This document shows, one piece after another, positions 16,321 through 23,953 of a stretch of DNA of 35,759 bases. The translations under genes were made by a program, and so were the position numbers. This stretch comes from a virus. The number at the start of each line of letters is the position of its first letter. Within the stretch, counting starts at the first letter, position 1. The stretch lies in the IMG/VR virus record IMGVR_UViG_3300035701_004465, positions 1-35,759 of that record; one strand, 5' to 3'. The notes below the pieces were generated by a model, which was not told where the DNA came from, made no database searches, and worked only from the letters and a program-made list of their open reading frames with translations.

Positions 16321-18114
16321 ATGGCCGTCCCACAAGGGCTCTTCTACTATCCGGGCCTTCAATCGCTGTGCAGCGGCCATTTCACGCTTTCGCACGGGAC
16401 ACATCCGTCATCCGCCACGCTTTTCATTGCCCCGCAGCGCGGTTGGATTCCAAAAGTCGGAACCTTGACCGTCAGTTTTGGCTCCTCAGCGATCGCTTTT
16501 CCCAACTGCACCGTTGACAACATCGAGATACGGTATGACGCATCTGGAAAAGAGACGTGGGCAGTCCATATCCTGGATCGCCGGTGGATGTGGAAGTTCG
16601 CCGGCGCGATCTCCGGCTACTACAACGTCCGGCGCGGGGAGCGGGGATTTAGCGGAGAGGGGTCGGCTGAGACGGGTAAAAAGCGTAAGATTCGGTCAGT
16701 GATTCCAGGGACCGAGAAGACGCCGCAAGAACTCTGTCGTCTCTGCCTCGACGCGATGGACGAACAACGGTACGACATCTCCCGCGTGCCGGAGGGCATC
16801 TACCCCGAGATTGAATGGGATTACACGCTGCCGGCCGAAGCACTCTCCCGGCTGGCCGACGACATCGGTTGTCGAGTGATCTTGAGGATCAACAACACGG
16901 TATCGGTCGAACGATCGGGCATGGGTGCGACACTGCCACTGGGCGGCGATGTAATGGAAGGCGGGATCGGGCCAAACCCGGCCGAGCGACCGGACAGCAT
17001 CATCGCCTGCACATCGCGCGTCCGCTGGCAAAAGGTTTTGCCTCTGGAGCCGGTCGGGCGAGACCTCGACAATCGCATTGTGCCTATCGACGATCTTTCC
17101 TACATACCATGGCAATCGGCATACAACAGGTACTCCTGGGGGTGCGAAAGCGAAAAAGGCGAAAAGGCTTTTGCAAACGTAGGACAGGGATGGGACGACA
17201 CCGCGCTGGCGGAACACGCGAGACGACTCGCGCGCGAGTGCGTTTTCAGGTGGTTTCGGATCATTCCCGGCAGTAGAGATCCCAAGACGGGTGAGGTGAC
17301 TAAGGGATTTAACCTGTGGTTTCCAACCGCCTCGCCGCCATCGGGTGAGTTTCGTCGGATTATGTCTCTCGACCGAATCCTGCCGATCGAGGACAAGATG
17401 ATCGACACGCAGCAATTGTGGGACAACGTTGCGGCCGAATACCGTGATGAGCCGAAGCCTGCGGAAATCCGGGGTTGGTTTTTGCGCGATTCCGATACAT
17501 CAACAGACGAGGCGGACAAGGATCGGCAGTACACGGGAAGCGCGACTATTGATCGTGAGACCGGAATCGTCAAGACGGGCGACCGGCTCTTTCTTCGTTC
17601 ATCGGGTGGATTGCTGACTGCACCCAAATTGTGGCTGCGCACATCATTCAGCTTACGCATCGAAGACAGTCGAGGGTGGGTCCGCGCCGAAGAGAGGCGC
17701 AGGTTACCCGGTGCGCAGTCCGGGGCCTTGCCGCGCTACATCGTCAAGGAGGACGTTGAGTTCAACATCGTTTTCGGAACTGACGCAAAGTGGACGAGTA
17801 ATTGGCAGGAAGTCTACAAGCAACTGGTCTACTACCTCGACGTGATCGAGGCTGAATATCAGGACACAGAGCCTGCAAGCGTCACCTACGCCGGGTTCAA
17901 GTGGATCGTTCCGGACGGTGCAATTCAGCAAGTGACGTGGACGGTTGCCGCAGACGGCGCAGCCATAACTCACGCGAGCCGCCAGAAGGAAGAGGTGCTC
18001 ATTGCCCCGACCTACGGCGAGCGGCGGATGCTGGACCAGATCCAGGAGGCGCTCGACGAAGCAAAGCAGACCGCCCGGCAGAAAAAAAAGAAGGGCGAGA
18101 AGGCGCAGGCATGA
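16321..18114 (+). CDS. Tail hub / baseplate-type protein
   Basis: A 597-residue protein; AGGAG lies six bases before ATG 16321. The middle (about residues 130-360) is a helical-beta mixture with ELCRLCLDAMDEQRYDISRV and LSRLADDIGCRVIL, the pattern of hub proteins of the gp27/gpD type that line the tail tip. The C-terminal part ends in a highly basic tail (QTARQKKKKGEKAQA). An ATGA overlap couples it to the next gene. The gene order (tape measure, distal tail, fibre, hub) fits a siphovirus tail tip. Medium certainty on role. Confidence 0.65.
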   Translation: MAVPQGLFYYPGLQSLCSGHFTLSHGTHPSSATLFIAPQRGWIPKVGTLTVSFGSSAIAFPNCTVDNIEIRYDASGKETWAVHILDRRWMWKFAGAISGYYNVRRGERGFSGEGSAETGKKRKIRSVIPGTEKTPQELCRLCLDAMDEQRYDISRVPEGIYPEIEWDYTLPAEALSRLADDIGCRVILRINNTVSVERSGMGATLPLGGDVMEGGIGPNPAERPDSIIACTSRVRWQKVLPLEPVGRDLDNRIVPIDDLSYIPWQSAYNRYSWGCESEKGEKAFANVGQGWDDTALAEHARRLARECVFRWFRIIPGSRDPKTGEVTKGFNLWFPTASPPSGEFRRIMSLDRILPIEDKMIDTQQLWDNVAAEYRDEPKPAEIRGWFLRDSDTSTDEADKDRQYTGSATIDRETGIVKTGDRLFLRSSGGLLTAPKLWLRTSFSLRIEDSRGWVRAEERRRLPGAQSGALPRYIVKEDVEFNIVFGTDAKWTSNWQEVYKQLVYYLDVIEAEYQDTEPASVTYAGFKWIVPDGAIQQVTWTVAADGAAITHASRQKEEVLIAPTYGERRMLDQIQEALDEAKQTARQKKKKGEKAQA

Positions 18115-19028
18115 CGTACATCGAACCCGATACCCGGGACGTGCGATGGCTGCTGGCCTACAACAACAGCGCCGAGGAAGTCCCACCCTACGCTCTGGTG
18201 GAGTTATTGGGCACCCAGGACACCCAGGACGGGTCGCCGGTTTGGGACATCGACAAGCCAAGCGCAACAGCCGAGGCGGATCAAAACCCGCGCATGCTCG
18301 CAGTGAATGGCCCAACGCCCATCCCTGCGGGACAGATTGGCACCATCACCCAAGACTGGCCTGCGCTGGTGCTGCACGACTCGACGGATACGGACTTGAT
18401 TGCCGGCGGGACATGCGGGGCGAAGGAAGACAGTTGGGCGGCATGGAGCACCGGAACGGCGTTCACCTGTCAATCCTACGATGCGACGTTGCCGGCGGCG
18501 TACTTCGCAAGCGGGATGGAGGGCGTATGGGTGGGGGCACTTCCGCCAGCGACGGGCCCCAAGTACGGCAAGCTGGACGGCGTTTGGCAATCCGGCACGG
18601 TGACGGTCTCGATCTGGGCCAACGGAGCGGACACGGGCGAGAACCTGGAAGACGTGGCGATGCCGCCCTGGCTCACGGCCGAATCCAGTTGGAACCTATA
18701 CGAAACGTGGGTGAGACTGGACTACTTCTCTTGCGACTCCAAGTGGTACGCCACGCCGTTCGTGTCGGTGAACGTCCCGACGGGCTTCCATATCAACCTC
18801 GAGACGCATGGCCTCGACTGGGAGACTCGGACCATCATGCTGCCGGCCGTCTTGGACCCTGCCGCCTTCGAGGAGTTGCTCTCGTTCACTATGGTGACGC
18901 TCCTGTGTGACCATCAGGTCGATACGGCCAACAAGAAGCTCCAGAACAAGTTCCAGACCGTGTACGTCTGGAGCGCCGACGCTGAAGGCAGTTGGGAAGA
19001 CGAGCACGTAGGAGCGATCTGCACGTGA
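18111..19028 (+). CDS. Tail-tip-associated protein, unknown
   Basis: A 305-residue protein starting at ATG 18111 in an ATGA overlap; upstream extension of the frame has no ribosome-binding site. It is acidic, Trp-rich and beta-type, with a run of polar repeats early (LGTQDTQDG). Residues 1-120 resemble capsid-decoration-like small barrels. It ends in a GTGA overlap with the cysteine-rich gene. Part of the tail operon, likely a tip or fibre accessory protein. Confidence 0.65.
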   Translation: MTYIEPDTRDVRWLLAYNNSAEEVPPYALVELLGTQDTQDGSPVWDIDKPSATAEADQNPRMLAVNGPTPIPAGQIGTITQDWPALVLHDSTDTDLIAGGTCGAKEDSWAAWSTGTAFTCQSYDATLPAAYFASGMEGVWVGALPPATGPKYGKLDGVWQSGTVTVSIWANGADTGENLEDVAMPPWLTAESSWNLYETWVRLDYFSCDSKWYATPFVSVNVPTGFHINLETHGLDWETRTIMLPAVLDPAAFEELLSFTMVTLLCDHQVDTANKKLQNKFQTVYVWSADAEGSWEDEHVGAICT

Positions 19029-19687
19029 ACTTCGGCATCCAGTTCTCGAACTTCGGCTACATCGTCTGGTTAGACAACCAGATCCTGTTCGGCGAGACGG
19101 ACGACCTGTGCTGCTGCGGAGAAGGGCCGCCCGAGTGCTGGTGCGGCGGGTGCATCGCGGGGACGCAGCCGGATACGGTGACGGTCTCTCTCACCGGCAT
19201 CACCGAGACAGACAACGAGTGCTATGAGTGCCTCGACCTGGACGGCACCTACGTGCTGACGAAGTGCAACAACACTGACCCGACTTGTCCGCGTGGTCTG
19301 ACGGAGGGATGCTGGGGTGGTAGAGACTGGAACCCAGTCCACCGATTTGGCGACTGGGAGTACACACAGGTTTGTCAATGGACTTACGCGGGACAAATAA
19401 TCCTCTGCGATGATATCCCCTGTGACTTTCTCATCAGACTGGCCTTCGACGGACGCTATCAGTTTAGTGAAATGTATTTAGCCCTAGAGGTCTGGGTGGG
19501 GCCGGCGGACAGCGCACCAGAATGGCCATGCGACTTGATGGTAAAGTACGCTCACGTGACTAACGCTCTAAATTGTGCTTCTCTTAGCTCGGTGACTTTG
19601 GATCATTGGTGGAAAACCTGGCCTTCGCCACCAAACCTTTGCGCGATAGGGGACGAGGAGAACGCTTCCTTTGTGATTCTCGGCTGA
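19025..19687 (+). CDS. Cysteine-rich tail-module protein
   Basis: A 220-residue protein starting at GTG 19025 in a GTGA overlap. It holds 17 Cys, several clustered near the N-terminus (DLCCCGEGPPECWCGGC at about residues 28-44). The rest shows spaced Cys pairs in Trp-rich beta sequence. Such Cys density is unusual for a cytoplasmic protein and points to metal binding or disulfides in the extracellular virion. No family recognised. Codon use appears similar to its neighbours. Confidence 0.65.
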   Translation: MNFGIQFSNFGYIVWLDNQILFGETDDLCCCGEGPPECWCGGCIAGTQPDTVTVSLTGITETDNECYECLDLDGTYVLTKCNNTDPTCPRGLTEGCWGGRDWNPVHRFGDWEYTQVCQWTYAGQIILCDDIPCDFLIRLAFDGRYQFSEMYLALEVWVGPADSAPEWPCDLMVKYAHVTNALNCASLSSVTLDHWWKTWPSPPNLCAIGDEENASFVILG

Positions 19688-19693
19688 AAGAAC

Positions 19694-19735
19694 ATGACCG
19701 ACTGCCTCCTCACCCCGCACCCGACCGACCCATGA
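19694..19735 (+). CDS. 13-codon mini-ORF overlapping the next start
   Basis: ATG 19694 opens the short frame MTDCLLTPHPTDP, whose TGA lies inside the ATGA that starts the next gene at 19732. It begins 6 bases after the previous stop. The local ribosome-binding site is weak (GAAAGA). It may only serve to carry ribosomes to the next start. Low confidence as a real peptide. Confidence 0.25.
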   Translation: MTDCLLTPHPTDP

Positions 19736-20169
19736 AACCAGGCCCAAACGACTGCCAGTGGACCCTGCGCGACGGCAGGCTTCACTGTGCCCGGTGTGAA
19801 CAACCTGACTGGCCGCCGCTCGACCCGAAGACCGGCAAGCTGCGCTGGCCTCTTCCCGCGAAGTGGCCGCCTCGCAACTGCCGGAGGCCGCCCTCGCCAC
19901 CTGAGTCGAGGCCGGAAGAAGAGCAAGCGGCGTGCATGGCAGAGTGCCGGTCCTGTCCGAGATTCGGCGACAAGCGCGAAGGCTACGAGGTGGCCGCCGT
20001 CTGCCAACTAGATGCGCCGGCCGACGACAAGGAGCCCTGCCGCAAGAAGACGATGGTGGCCGCCTATCTGCGCCGGGTGCAGTTCAGGGGCGGCGAGTGC
20101 AAGCCGTGGCAAGGCTACCTAAGCGGCGTCGCCGCAATCAGCCCGATCCAGACGGGATCGGCCGAGTAG
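19732..20169 (+). CDS. Cysteine-rich protein with C-x-x-C motifs, last gene of the virion operon
   Basis: A 145-residue protein starting at ATG 19732. It has CARCEQPDWPPL near the start, CMAECRSCPRFGDKRE in the middle, and the end segment KKTMVAAYLRRVQF-RGGEC. The Cys pairs suggest zinc binding; the middle is Pro/Arg-rich. Its 3' quarter has a second, diverged copy at 20398-20508. Its last 51 bases overlap the 3' end of the minus-strand gene at 20119-20385, so the two operons meet tail to tail with no terminator seen between them. Function unknown. Confidence 0.6.
   Translation: MKPGPNDCQWTLRDGRLHCARCEQPDWPPLDPKTGKLRWPLPAKWPPRNCRRPPSPPESRPEEEQAACMAECRSCPRFGDKREGYEVAAVCQLDAPADDKEPCRKKTMVAAYLRRVQFRGGECKPWQGYLSGVAAISPIQTGSAE
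20038..20148 (+). repeat. First copy of a diverged direct repeat (3' end of the Cys-rich gene)
   Basis: The stretch encoding KKTMVAAYLRRVQFRGGEC and a few residues more is repeated at 20398-20508 with mostly synonymous or small differences. This copy is inside the intact gene. Confidence 0.75.
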
Positions 20170-20385
20170 GTCCGTGGACGGGACGGCGATCGGTGGTCCA
20201 AAACTCACTAACTGTGGAGGTACAGAGCGGACCGCACAACGCGGCTCAGCAAACACCAGGGCATCAATCTGGAAGAATGGCGATTCACCGTACACCTCGA
20301 CAACGGCGTTGAACGAGTCCGGTTTTGGGCGGCCCGGTCCTTCGGTGATCTTGGCCCAGTACAGACCTGGCTCTGTGGGAAACAT
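20119..20385 (-). CDS. Small phage protein of the PGLYWAK type
   Basis: An 88-residue protein on the minus strand starting at ATG 20385. The start is strongly supported by AAAAGGAGT, with AGGAG six bases upstream. The N-terminus TEPGLYWAKI, followed by a variable part and NAVVEVYGESPFFQID, matches a pattern common in small phage proteins of GC-rich hosts (PGLYWA, then V-E-V-x-G). The 3' end overlaps the convergent Cys-rich gene by 51 bases. The other strand is also open here, in a frame lacking any ATG, GTG or TTG start, so the minus-strand reading is preferred. Confidence 0.6.
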   Translation of the reverse strand: MFPTEPGLYWAKITEGPGRPKPDSFNAVVEVYGESPFFQIDALVFAEPRCAVRSVPPQLVSFGPPIAVPSTDLLGRSRLDRADCGDAA

Positions 20386-20397
20386 GAGCGACTCCTT

Positions 20398-20508
20398 TTC
20401 GACAAGAAGACGATGGTGGCGGCCTATCTCAAGCGGGTACAATTCAGAGGCGGCGAGTGCGGGCCGTGGCGGCACTACCTCAACCGTCTCGCCGTAAACG
20501 GCGGACGA
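20398..20508 (+). repeat. Second, orphan copy of the Cys-rich gene 3' end
   Basis: This copy of the 20038-20148 segment still reads KKTMVAAYLKRVQF-RGGECGPW in the plus strand, then continues to a stop at about 20550. No plus-strand start precedes it. It lies between two minus-strand genes, and its far end enters the 3' end of 20475-20744. It is best seen as a gene remnant left by a duplication or exchange that put the 20119-20385 gene between the copies. Confidence 0.65.
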
Positions 20509-20744
20509 GGCGGGGATGGCAGCACCGTGAATACGGGCGGCGATTCTTGAGACGGAGACGGCGGCTTGTTGGCCTGAGCATCCACCGACTTCCGAAGTTC
20601 GTTCATTTGCGATATTGCGACCTGGTCAATGATCTGTTGACTCTTGCCAATCGACCGCTGGCTGGTCGCCTCCGAGGAAGCACAAAGGACCTGCACGATT
20701 GCAGACACGATGCCAATGCCGAGCGCTACATAGAGCCATTCCAT
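20475..20744 (-). CDS. Small membrane protein with one N-terminal helix
   Basis: An 89-residue protein; the start ATG 20744 has AAGGAG 8 bases upstream. Residues 3-22 (WLYVALGIGIVSAIVQVL) form a hydrophobic segment, followed by a polar helical part (SQQIIDQVAISQMNELRKSV) and a Pro/Ser-rich tail. One N-terminal membrane anchor with a soluble tail fits small phage holin, spanin-like or phage membrane-anchor proteins. It is the only such protein in the minus-strand late cluster, which makes a lysis role possible but unproven. Its 3' end overlaps the orphan repeat copy. Confidence 0.6.
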   Translation of the reverse strand: MEWLYVALGIGIVSAIVQVLCASSEATSQRSIGKSQQIIDQVAISQMNELRKSVDAQANKPPSPSQESPPVFTVLPSPPRPPFTARRLR

Positions 20745-20852
20745 ATCGGATGCTCCTTCCCGGAAACCGGGCAAAAGAACCTTGCCGCCAGACGGAATCT
20801 GCGGTAGGTTGCCAAGAGATTCGACATGACTCGCACGTTGTGCCGAATCGAA

Positions 20853-20879
20853 GAGCCTGGCGGACCTCCCGCCGGGCTC
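20853..20879 (-). terminator. Hairpin downstream of the 20930-21178 gene
   Basis: GAGCC-T-GGCGG (20853-20863) faces CCGCC-G-GGCTC (20869-20879), with a mismatch or G-U in the middle. The T-tract is weak on both strands. It lies 50 bases downstream of the minus-strand gene end and could be a weak terminator or mRNA-end stabiliser. The rest of 20775-20929 holds nothing else that I can recognise. Confidence 0.35.
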
Positions 20880-20929
20880 ATTTCATCTTCGGCGATGATC
20901 CGCGCCGTGTCAAGCCCCCCCGTTAGCAG

Positions 20930-21178
20930 CTACTTCACCTTCCTCCATCGAATTCCCAACAGCCACCGCTGCATCAGCCGGTGAAACCAGTTGGGACGTG
21001 TCGGAGACTTGAATCGGTTGGTTGGAACGACTTGCCACTCATAAGGCCAGTCAGAGTCGCCAAATACCCATGCACCGCTGCCGGATTCCCGCACCAGCAA
21101 GTCCTTGGTGTCAGGAGGAGTAATGCCCATCATCTCTTCCAGCGACTTCCCGAAGTTTGCAGGGATAACTTGCGACAT
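20930..21178 (-). CDS. Small phage protein with RPNWF-x-R-x-LLG C-terminal motif (copy A)
   Basis: An 82-residue protein, start ATG 21178 preceded by AAAGGAGG. The C-terminus RPNWFHRLMQRWLLGIRWRK is a short conserved amphipathic motif (R-P-N-W-F, then basic-aromatic, then L-L-G-x-x-W). The protein at 24117-24413 has the same motif near its end, so the two are distant paralogues. The amphipathic basic helix could bind membrane or nucleic acid. The gene lies just downstream of the large terminase on the same strand. Confidence 0.75.
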   Translation of the reverse strand: MSQVIPANFGKSLEEMMGITPPDTKDLLVRESGSGAWVFGDSDWPYEWQVVPTNRFKSPTRPNWFHRLMQRWLLGIRWRKVK

Positions 21179-21205
21179 TGATCGTCCTCCTTTAGTGTCT
21201 TCACC

Positions 21206-22675
21206 CTACACCGCCACCGCCATGCTGGGCATCGCCGGCATCGCCGGCAGCACCTCCGCACCCGCCATCTCCATCATGACCGGCAGCGCAATGCTCATCG
21301 CCACCGCTCTGTCGGCGTGACCCGCCTCGTCCGAAACCGCCGTCAGCTTGTACCCGAAATTCCGCTCGCTCAACGTCAGCCGCCCCAGGTCCTCCAGCAG
21401 TTCCTCCTCCCGGTACAGGTCGATGGTCCGCGACTTGAAAGCCTGAATGAGCGAACTCGCCATCCGGTTGAGCGTCTGTCCGTAGAACACCACCTCCACC
21501 ATCGGCACCCCGTCGGCCTCCAACTCCTGACTCATCAGGGCCGCCTGATGCGGATCGTAGAACACCCCCATCAGTTGAAACCGCTCCGAGGTCGCTTTCA
21601 CCTCCTCCTTGACGGCCATCAGGTCCACGCTCCCGCCAGACCCCGGACGCCACGACCGCACCTTCACGACCGCCACACGCCCGCTGCCCGGCTGCGTCCC
21701 CAACACCACCATCGCCGAATGGTCCCGCTTCACACCAAGGTCCAGCCCGGCCCCGTACACCCACCCCTCACGCCCCACCGTGTGCCCCTCCTCCATCGTG
21801 ACGGCCGCCTCGATGTCCTCCACCTCAATCGCGTCCCCGGTCGCCGATACCCAAAGCCCCTGCCAGAGCCGCTGATACCGGGTCCGCGAGTTTCTGACCC
21901 TCGCCTCGTCCAGGTCCGTCTTCGACAGCCAAGGCGCCGGGTCGCTGTACCGATGAAAGAACCACCGCTCCGGATGCTTCCTCGCGTACTCCCGCCACGT
22001 CCATTGCCAGGTGTTCTTGAAACCGGCATTCGTGGCGATGACCGTCACCCCATATCCCGCCATCTTGGCCGCGTTGTCCATCAGGTTCTCGGCAAACGTC
22101 CGACCCCCCGCCGCAATCGCGTGCAACTCGTTGAGAATCATCAGGTCCGGACGGGCCCCGTGCGAACCCGTCGGGTCCGCCGCCAGTATCTCGATCTCGC
22201 CCGTGGCGTCCTGCCGCAGAATCTTGAAGCGATCCGTCACGACCCGCTCTCGAATCCACGGGTTCGCATACAGAATTCCCGTCACGGCCCGGCGTAACTC
22301 CGCCGCCTGGTCCTTGTCGGCCGCCCCAATCTGCCCGTAAATCGGCCGCGTCGAAAACGCCAACAGCCAAATCGCCATCATGCCGAGGTCCGTGTCCTTG
22401 CTGGCCCCCTTGGTCGCCTCCCACCAGTGCCGCCCCACCGGAGGCCGACGCTTCTCCGCCAACGCCGCCATGTCCGGACACAACCACTCAAACCGCTCCC
22501 GCTGAAACCCCGCCATCACCTCCCCAAATCGACGGATTCCGCCCGCAGTCGGCAGCAAAATCGCCTTGCAAAACTCCAGCGGACTCCGCCGATACCGAAC
22601 CAGATCGTCGTGCGTCGGCGTCACACGGCCGTCAGGCTCGAGAGAGTTCACAGACCCGGACGGACCCTTTCTCAT
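21206..22675 (-). CDS. terL: Terminase large subunit
   Basis: A 489-residue protein starting at ATG 22675 in an ATGA overlap with the upstream gene. N-terminal ATPase: a Walker-A-like ATKGASKDTD (87-96) and a Walker-B-like DLMILNELH (177-185), followed by VTVIATNAGF (about 210-219), a typical coupling motif. C-terminal RNase-H-like nuclease: acidic residues at LDLG (Asp312), FYDP (Asp374) and HADR (Asp455). This is the packaging motor that translocates DNA into the head through the portal and cuts it. Both nucleotide motifs deviate: the P-loop lacks the usual GK[ST], and the first acid of Walker B is Asn. The gene is on the minus strand, 16 kb from the portal. Confidence 0.88.
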   Translation of the reverse strand: MRKGPSGSVNSLEPDGRVTPTHDDLVRYRRSPLEFCKAILLPTAGGIRRFGEVMAGFQRERFEWLCPDMAALAEKRRPPVGRHWWEATKGASKDTDLGMMAIWLLAFSTRPIYGQIGAADKDQAAELRRAVTGILYANPWIRERVVTDRFKILRQDATGEIEILAADPTGSHGARPDLMILNELHAIAAGGRTFAENLMDNAAKMAGYGVTVIATNAGFKNTWQWTWREYARKHPERWFFHRYSDPAPWLSKTDLDEARVRNSRTRYQRLWQGLWVSATGDAIEVEDIEAAVTMEEGHTVGREGWVYGAGLDLGVKRDHSAMVVLGTQPGSGRVAVVKVRSWRPGSGGSVDLMAVKEEVKATSERFQLMGVFYDPHQAALMSQELEADGVPMVEVVFYGQTLNRMASSLIQAFKSRTIDLYREEELLEDLGRLTLSERNFGYKLTAVSDEAGHADRAVAMSIALPVMMEMAGAEVLPAMPAMPSMAVAV

Positions 22676-23319
22676 ATCCCGCCCCCAGCGTCCACGTCCT
22701 CAAGCCTCGGCAACCGCACCCGCGGCAGTTCCCCCTCCGGTATCTCGCCCCCCAACGCCTGCTCCCAGTCCATCCGCCCCAGACCCGTCTTCTGATCCCC
22801 GTTCAACCGCCGATGTCCCGACGACCCCTTCGTGATCCCCGACAGCAGTTCCCCAATCAGCCGGTCCCGAATCTCACACCACTCCTCAATAGCGCTTCGC
22901 CCCCGGATCACCTCCCAAACGTCCGGCGTCGTCCGCTTCAACGTCGCCTCCACCATCCTGCTCCCAACCTCCAGCCGGCATATCCGCTGAATCAAAGCCG
23001 TCTCCGCCAACGTCACCACCCCGCGGGCCTCCTGTACCGCCCGCTCCAACGTCTTCCGAAGCGTCAGCAAGTCGATGTAGAGTTGGCTCCCAAAGCATTG
23101 TGCCAACCTCGGCAAGCTAAACCCATACCGAGCCCGGTGCCAACCCTTCGACCCTCGCTTCCGTTCCGTAACCACTTCGGGTGGAATCGGAAGCGGAGTA
23201 TGAAGAAGGGGGGCCCCGCCGACTCCGACCCCCGCCACCCCCTCGTGATTGGCGATCAACGGGCTGTCAGGTGTGGTGACTGGTGTAGTCATCAGCCTGT
23301 CGGGTTCATCATCCATCAT
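22672..23319 (-). CDS. Probable terminase small subunit
   Basis: A 215-residue protein just upstream of the large subunit, overlapping its start by ATGA. The N-terminal 50 residues are Pro/Thr-rich and disordered. Residues 55-150 are helical and basic (RKRGSKGWHRARYGFSLPR, then a long helical part with ETALIQRICRLEVGSRM), fitting a DNA-binding/oligomerising small terminase. The C-terminal tail is Gly/Pro-rich and may touch the large subunit. The call depends on position: no diagnostic helix-turn-helix motif stands out. The neighbouring gene-free region is where its DNA target would be expected. Confidence 0.65.
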   Translation of the reverse strand: MMDDEPDRLMTTPVTTPDSPLIANHEGVAGVGVGGAPLLHTPLPIPPEVVTERKRGSKGWHRARYGFSLPRLAQCFGSQLYIDLLTLRKTLERAVQEARGVVTLAETALIQRICRLEVGSRMVEATLKRTTPDVWEVIRGRSAIEEWCEIRDRLIGELLSGITKGSSGHRRLNGDQKTGLGRMDWEQALGGEIPEGELPRVRLPRLEDVDAGGGI

Positions 23320-23582
23320 CTAACCTCATACGCTGCAATAGGTTGCGTCTTAGGCGGCGCGGCTGGAGTAACGCTTTGCCTAGGCGTTACACCACCTGCA
23401 TTCCACCCGACTGGGAATCCCCTCAGTCAACCCTGTCTCTACACCCATTATAGTGTAACGATCTTGCGCTTGTTGTAATGAATCTGGACAGTCGAGTCAA
23501 GCGTAGTTACGTTGGGTGGTATCCTTCCTTACTCATGGGTGTATCATAATCGCGACACATTGCGACAGGTGGTGTAGTCAGT

Positions 23583-23611
23583 TTGACGACAGTACATCTT
23601 GGGGGTATGCT
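23583..23611 (+). promoter_or_regulatory. Possible sigma-70 promoter in the gene-free region
   Basis: TTGACG (23583-23588), 17 bases, TATGCT (23606-23611). Five of six -35 and four of six -10 bases agree with consensus. Nothing is coded downstream on this strand, but structured sequence begins at the predicted start point. Confidence 0.35.
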
Positions 23612-23751
23612 ACTGGCAGCGTACCGCGCGGTGTGGGATGAGGCAAGCAGCGTCAGCGCGCACTAAGGCCAGTAGACCGTAGAGTAGTCCTGACCCGCCT
23701 AAACCACTATTCCGTGGAGTAGACCTATGTGGCGTGCGTCACTGGATTACC

Positions 23752-23780
23752 ACGCATTGGGGCCGGGCAGAGCGGCCTTG
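23752..23780 (+). repeat. 29-bp direct repeat, copy 1
   Basis: Identical to 24484-24512. The unit begins ACGCATTGG and contains a stem GGCCG/CGGCC with a 7-base loop. The two copies bracket the two small minus-strand genes at 23950-24413. Confidence 0.85.
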
Positions 23781-23872
23781 CCGGAGCTTGCCGTTGCCCT
23801 GGACGCGGTGCTGCGGTTTAGGTGAGCAGTCAGGGCTCTGTAGGGCGGCTGCAGCGCACCGCCAGAGCCACT

Positions 23873-23953
23873 CTACACCCGGCGTCTATGGCTCGTCAAG
23901 TGAGGCCCAAACCTTCCTTCCTTTTTCCGCCTGCGCGGTGAGGAGAGCGTCAT
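23873..23953 (-). CDS. Possible 26-residue basic peptide
   Basis: ATG 23953 overlaps the stop of the zinc-finger gene (ATGA) and has AAGGAG 8 bases upstream. The product starts MTLSSPRRRKKEGRF and is very basic. Such coupled starts are common in this region, but the short length and lack of any family make it doubtful. Confidence 0.25.
   Translation of the reverse strand: MTLSSPRRRKKEGRFGPHLTSHRRRV

Larger units (their letters stand above)
23320..23872 (-). other. Gene-free, hairpin-rich region beside the terminase (candidate packaging site / ncRNA)
   Basis: No credible gene lies here. Structure seen: GTAACGC/GCGTTAC (23368-23390, 9-base loop); TATAAT on the minus strand at 23447-23452 as a lone -10-like box; TTGACG-17-TATGCT on the plus strand (23583-23611); an exact CTACTGGC/GCCAGTAG pair (23610-23617 and 23668-23675) starting where that promoter would begin transcription; and a two-part stem GGCTCT/AGAGCC with GGCGG/CCGCC inside (23834-23869). 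A cos or pac site, or a non-coding RNA from about 23617, are the main options. Confidence 0.45.

Noticed and set aside
20174-20497. Plus-strand ORF between the two Cys-gene repeat copies
   Set aside because: No ribosome-binding site; the frame that continues into the second copy has no start codon, while the minus-strand gene here has a strong site and a familiar N-terminus.
21317-22297. 326-codon plus-strand frame opposite the large terminase
   Set aside because: Antisense shadow, rich in Pro/His/Arg; the minus strand has clear terminase motifs.
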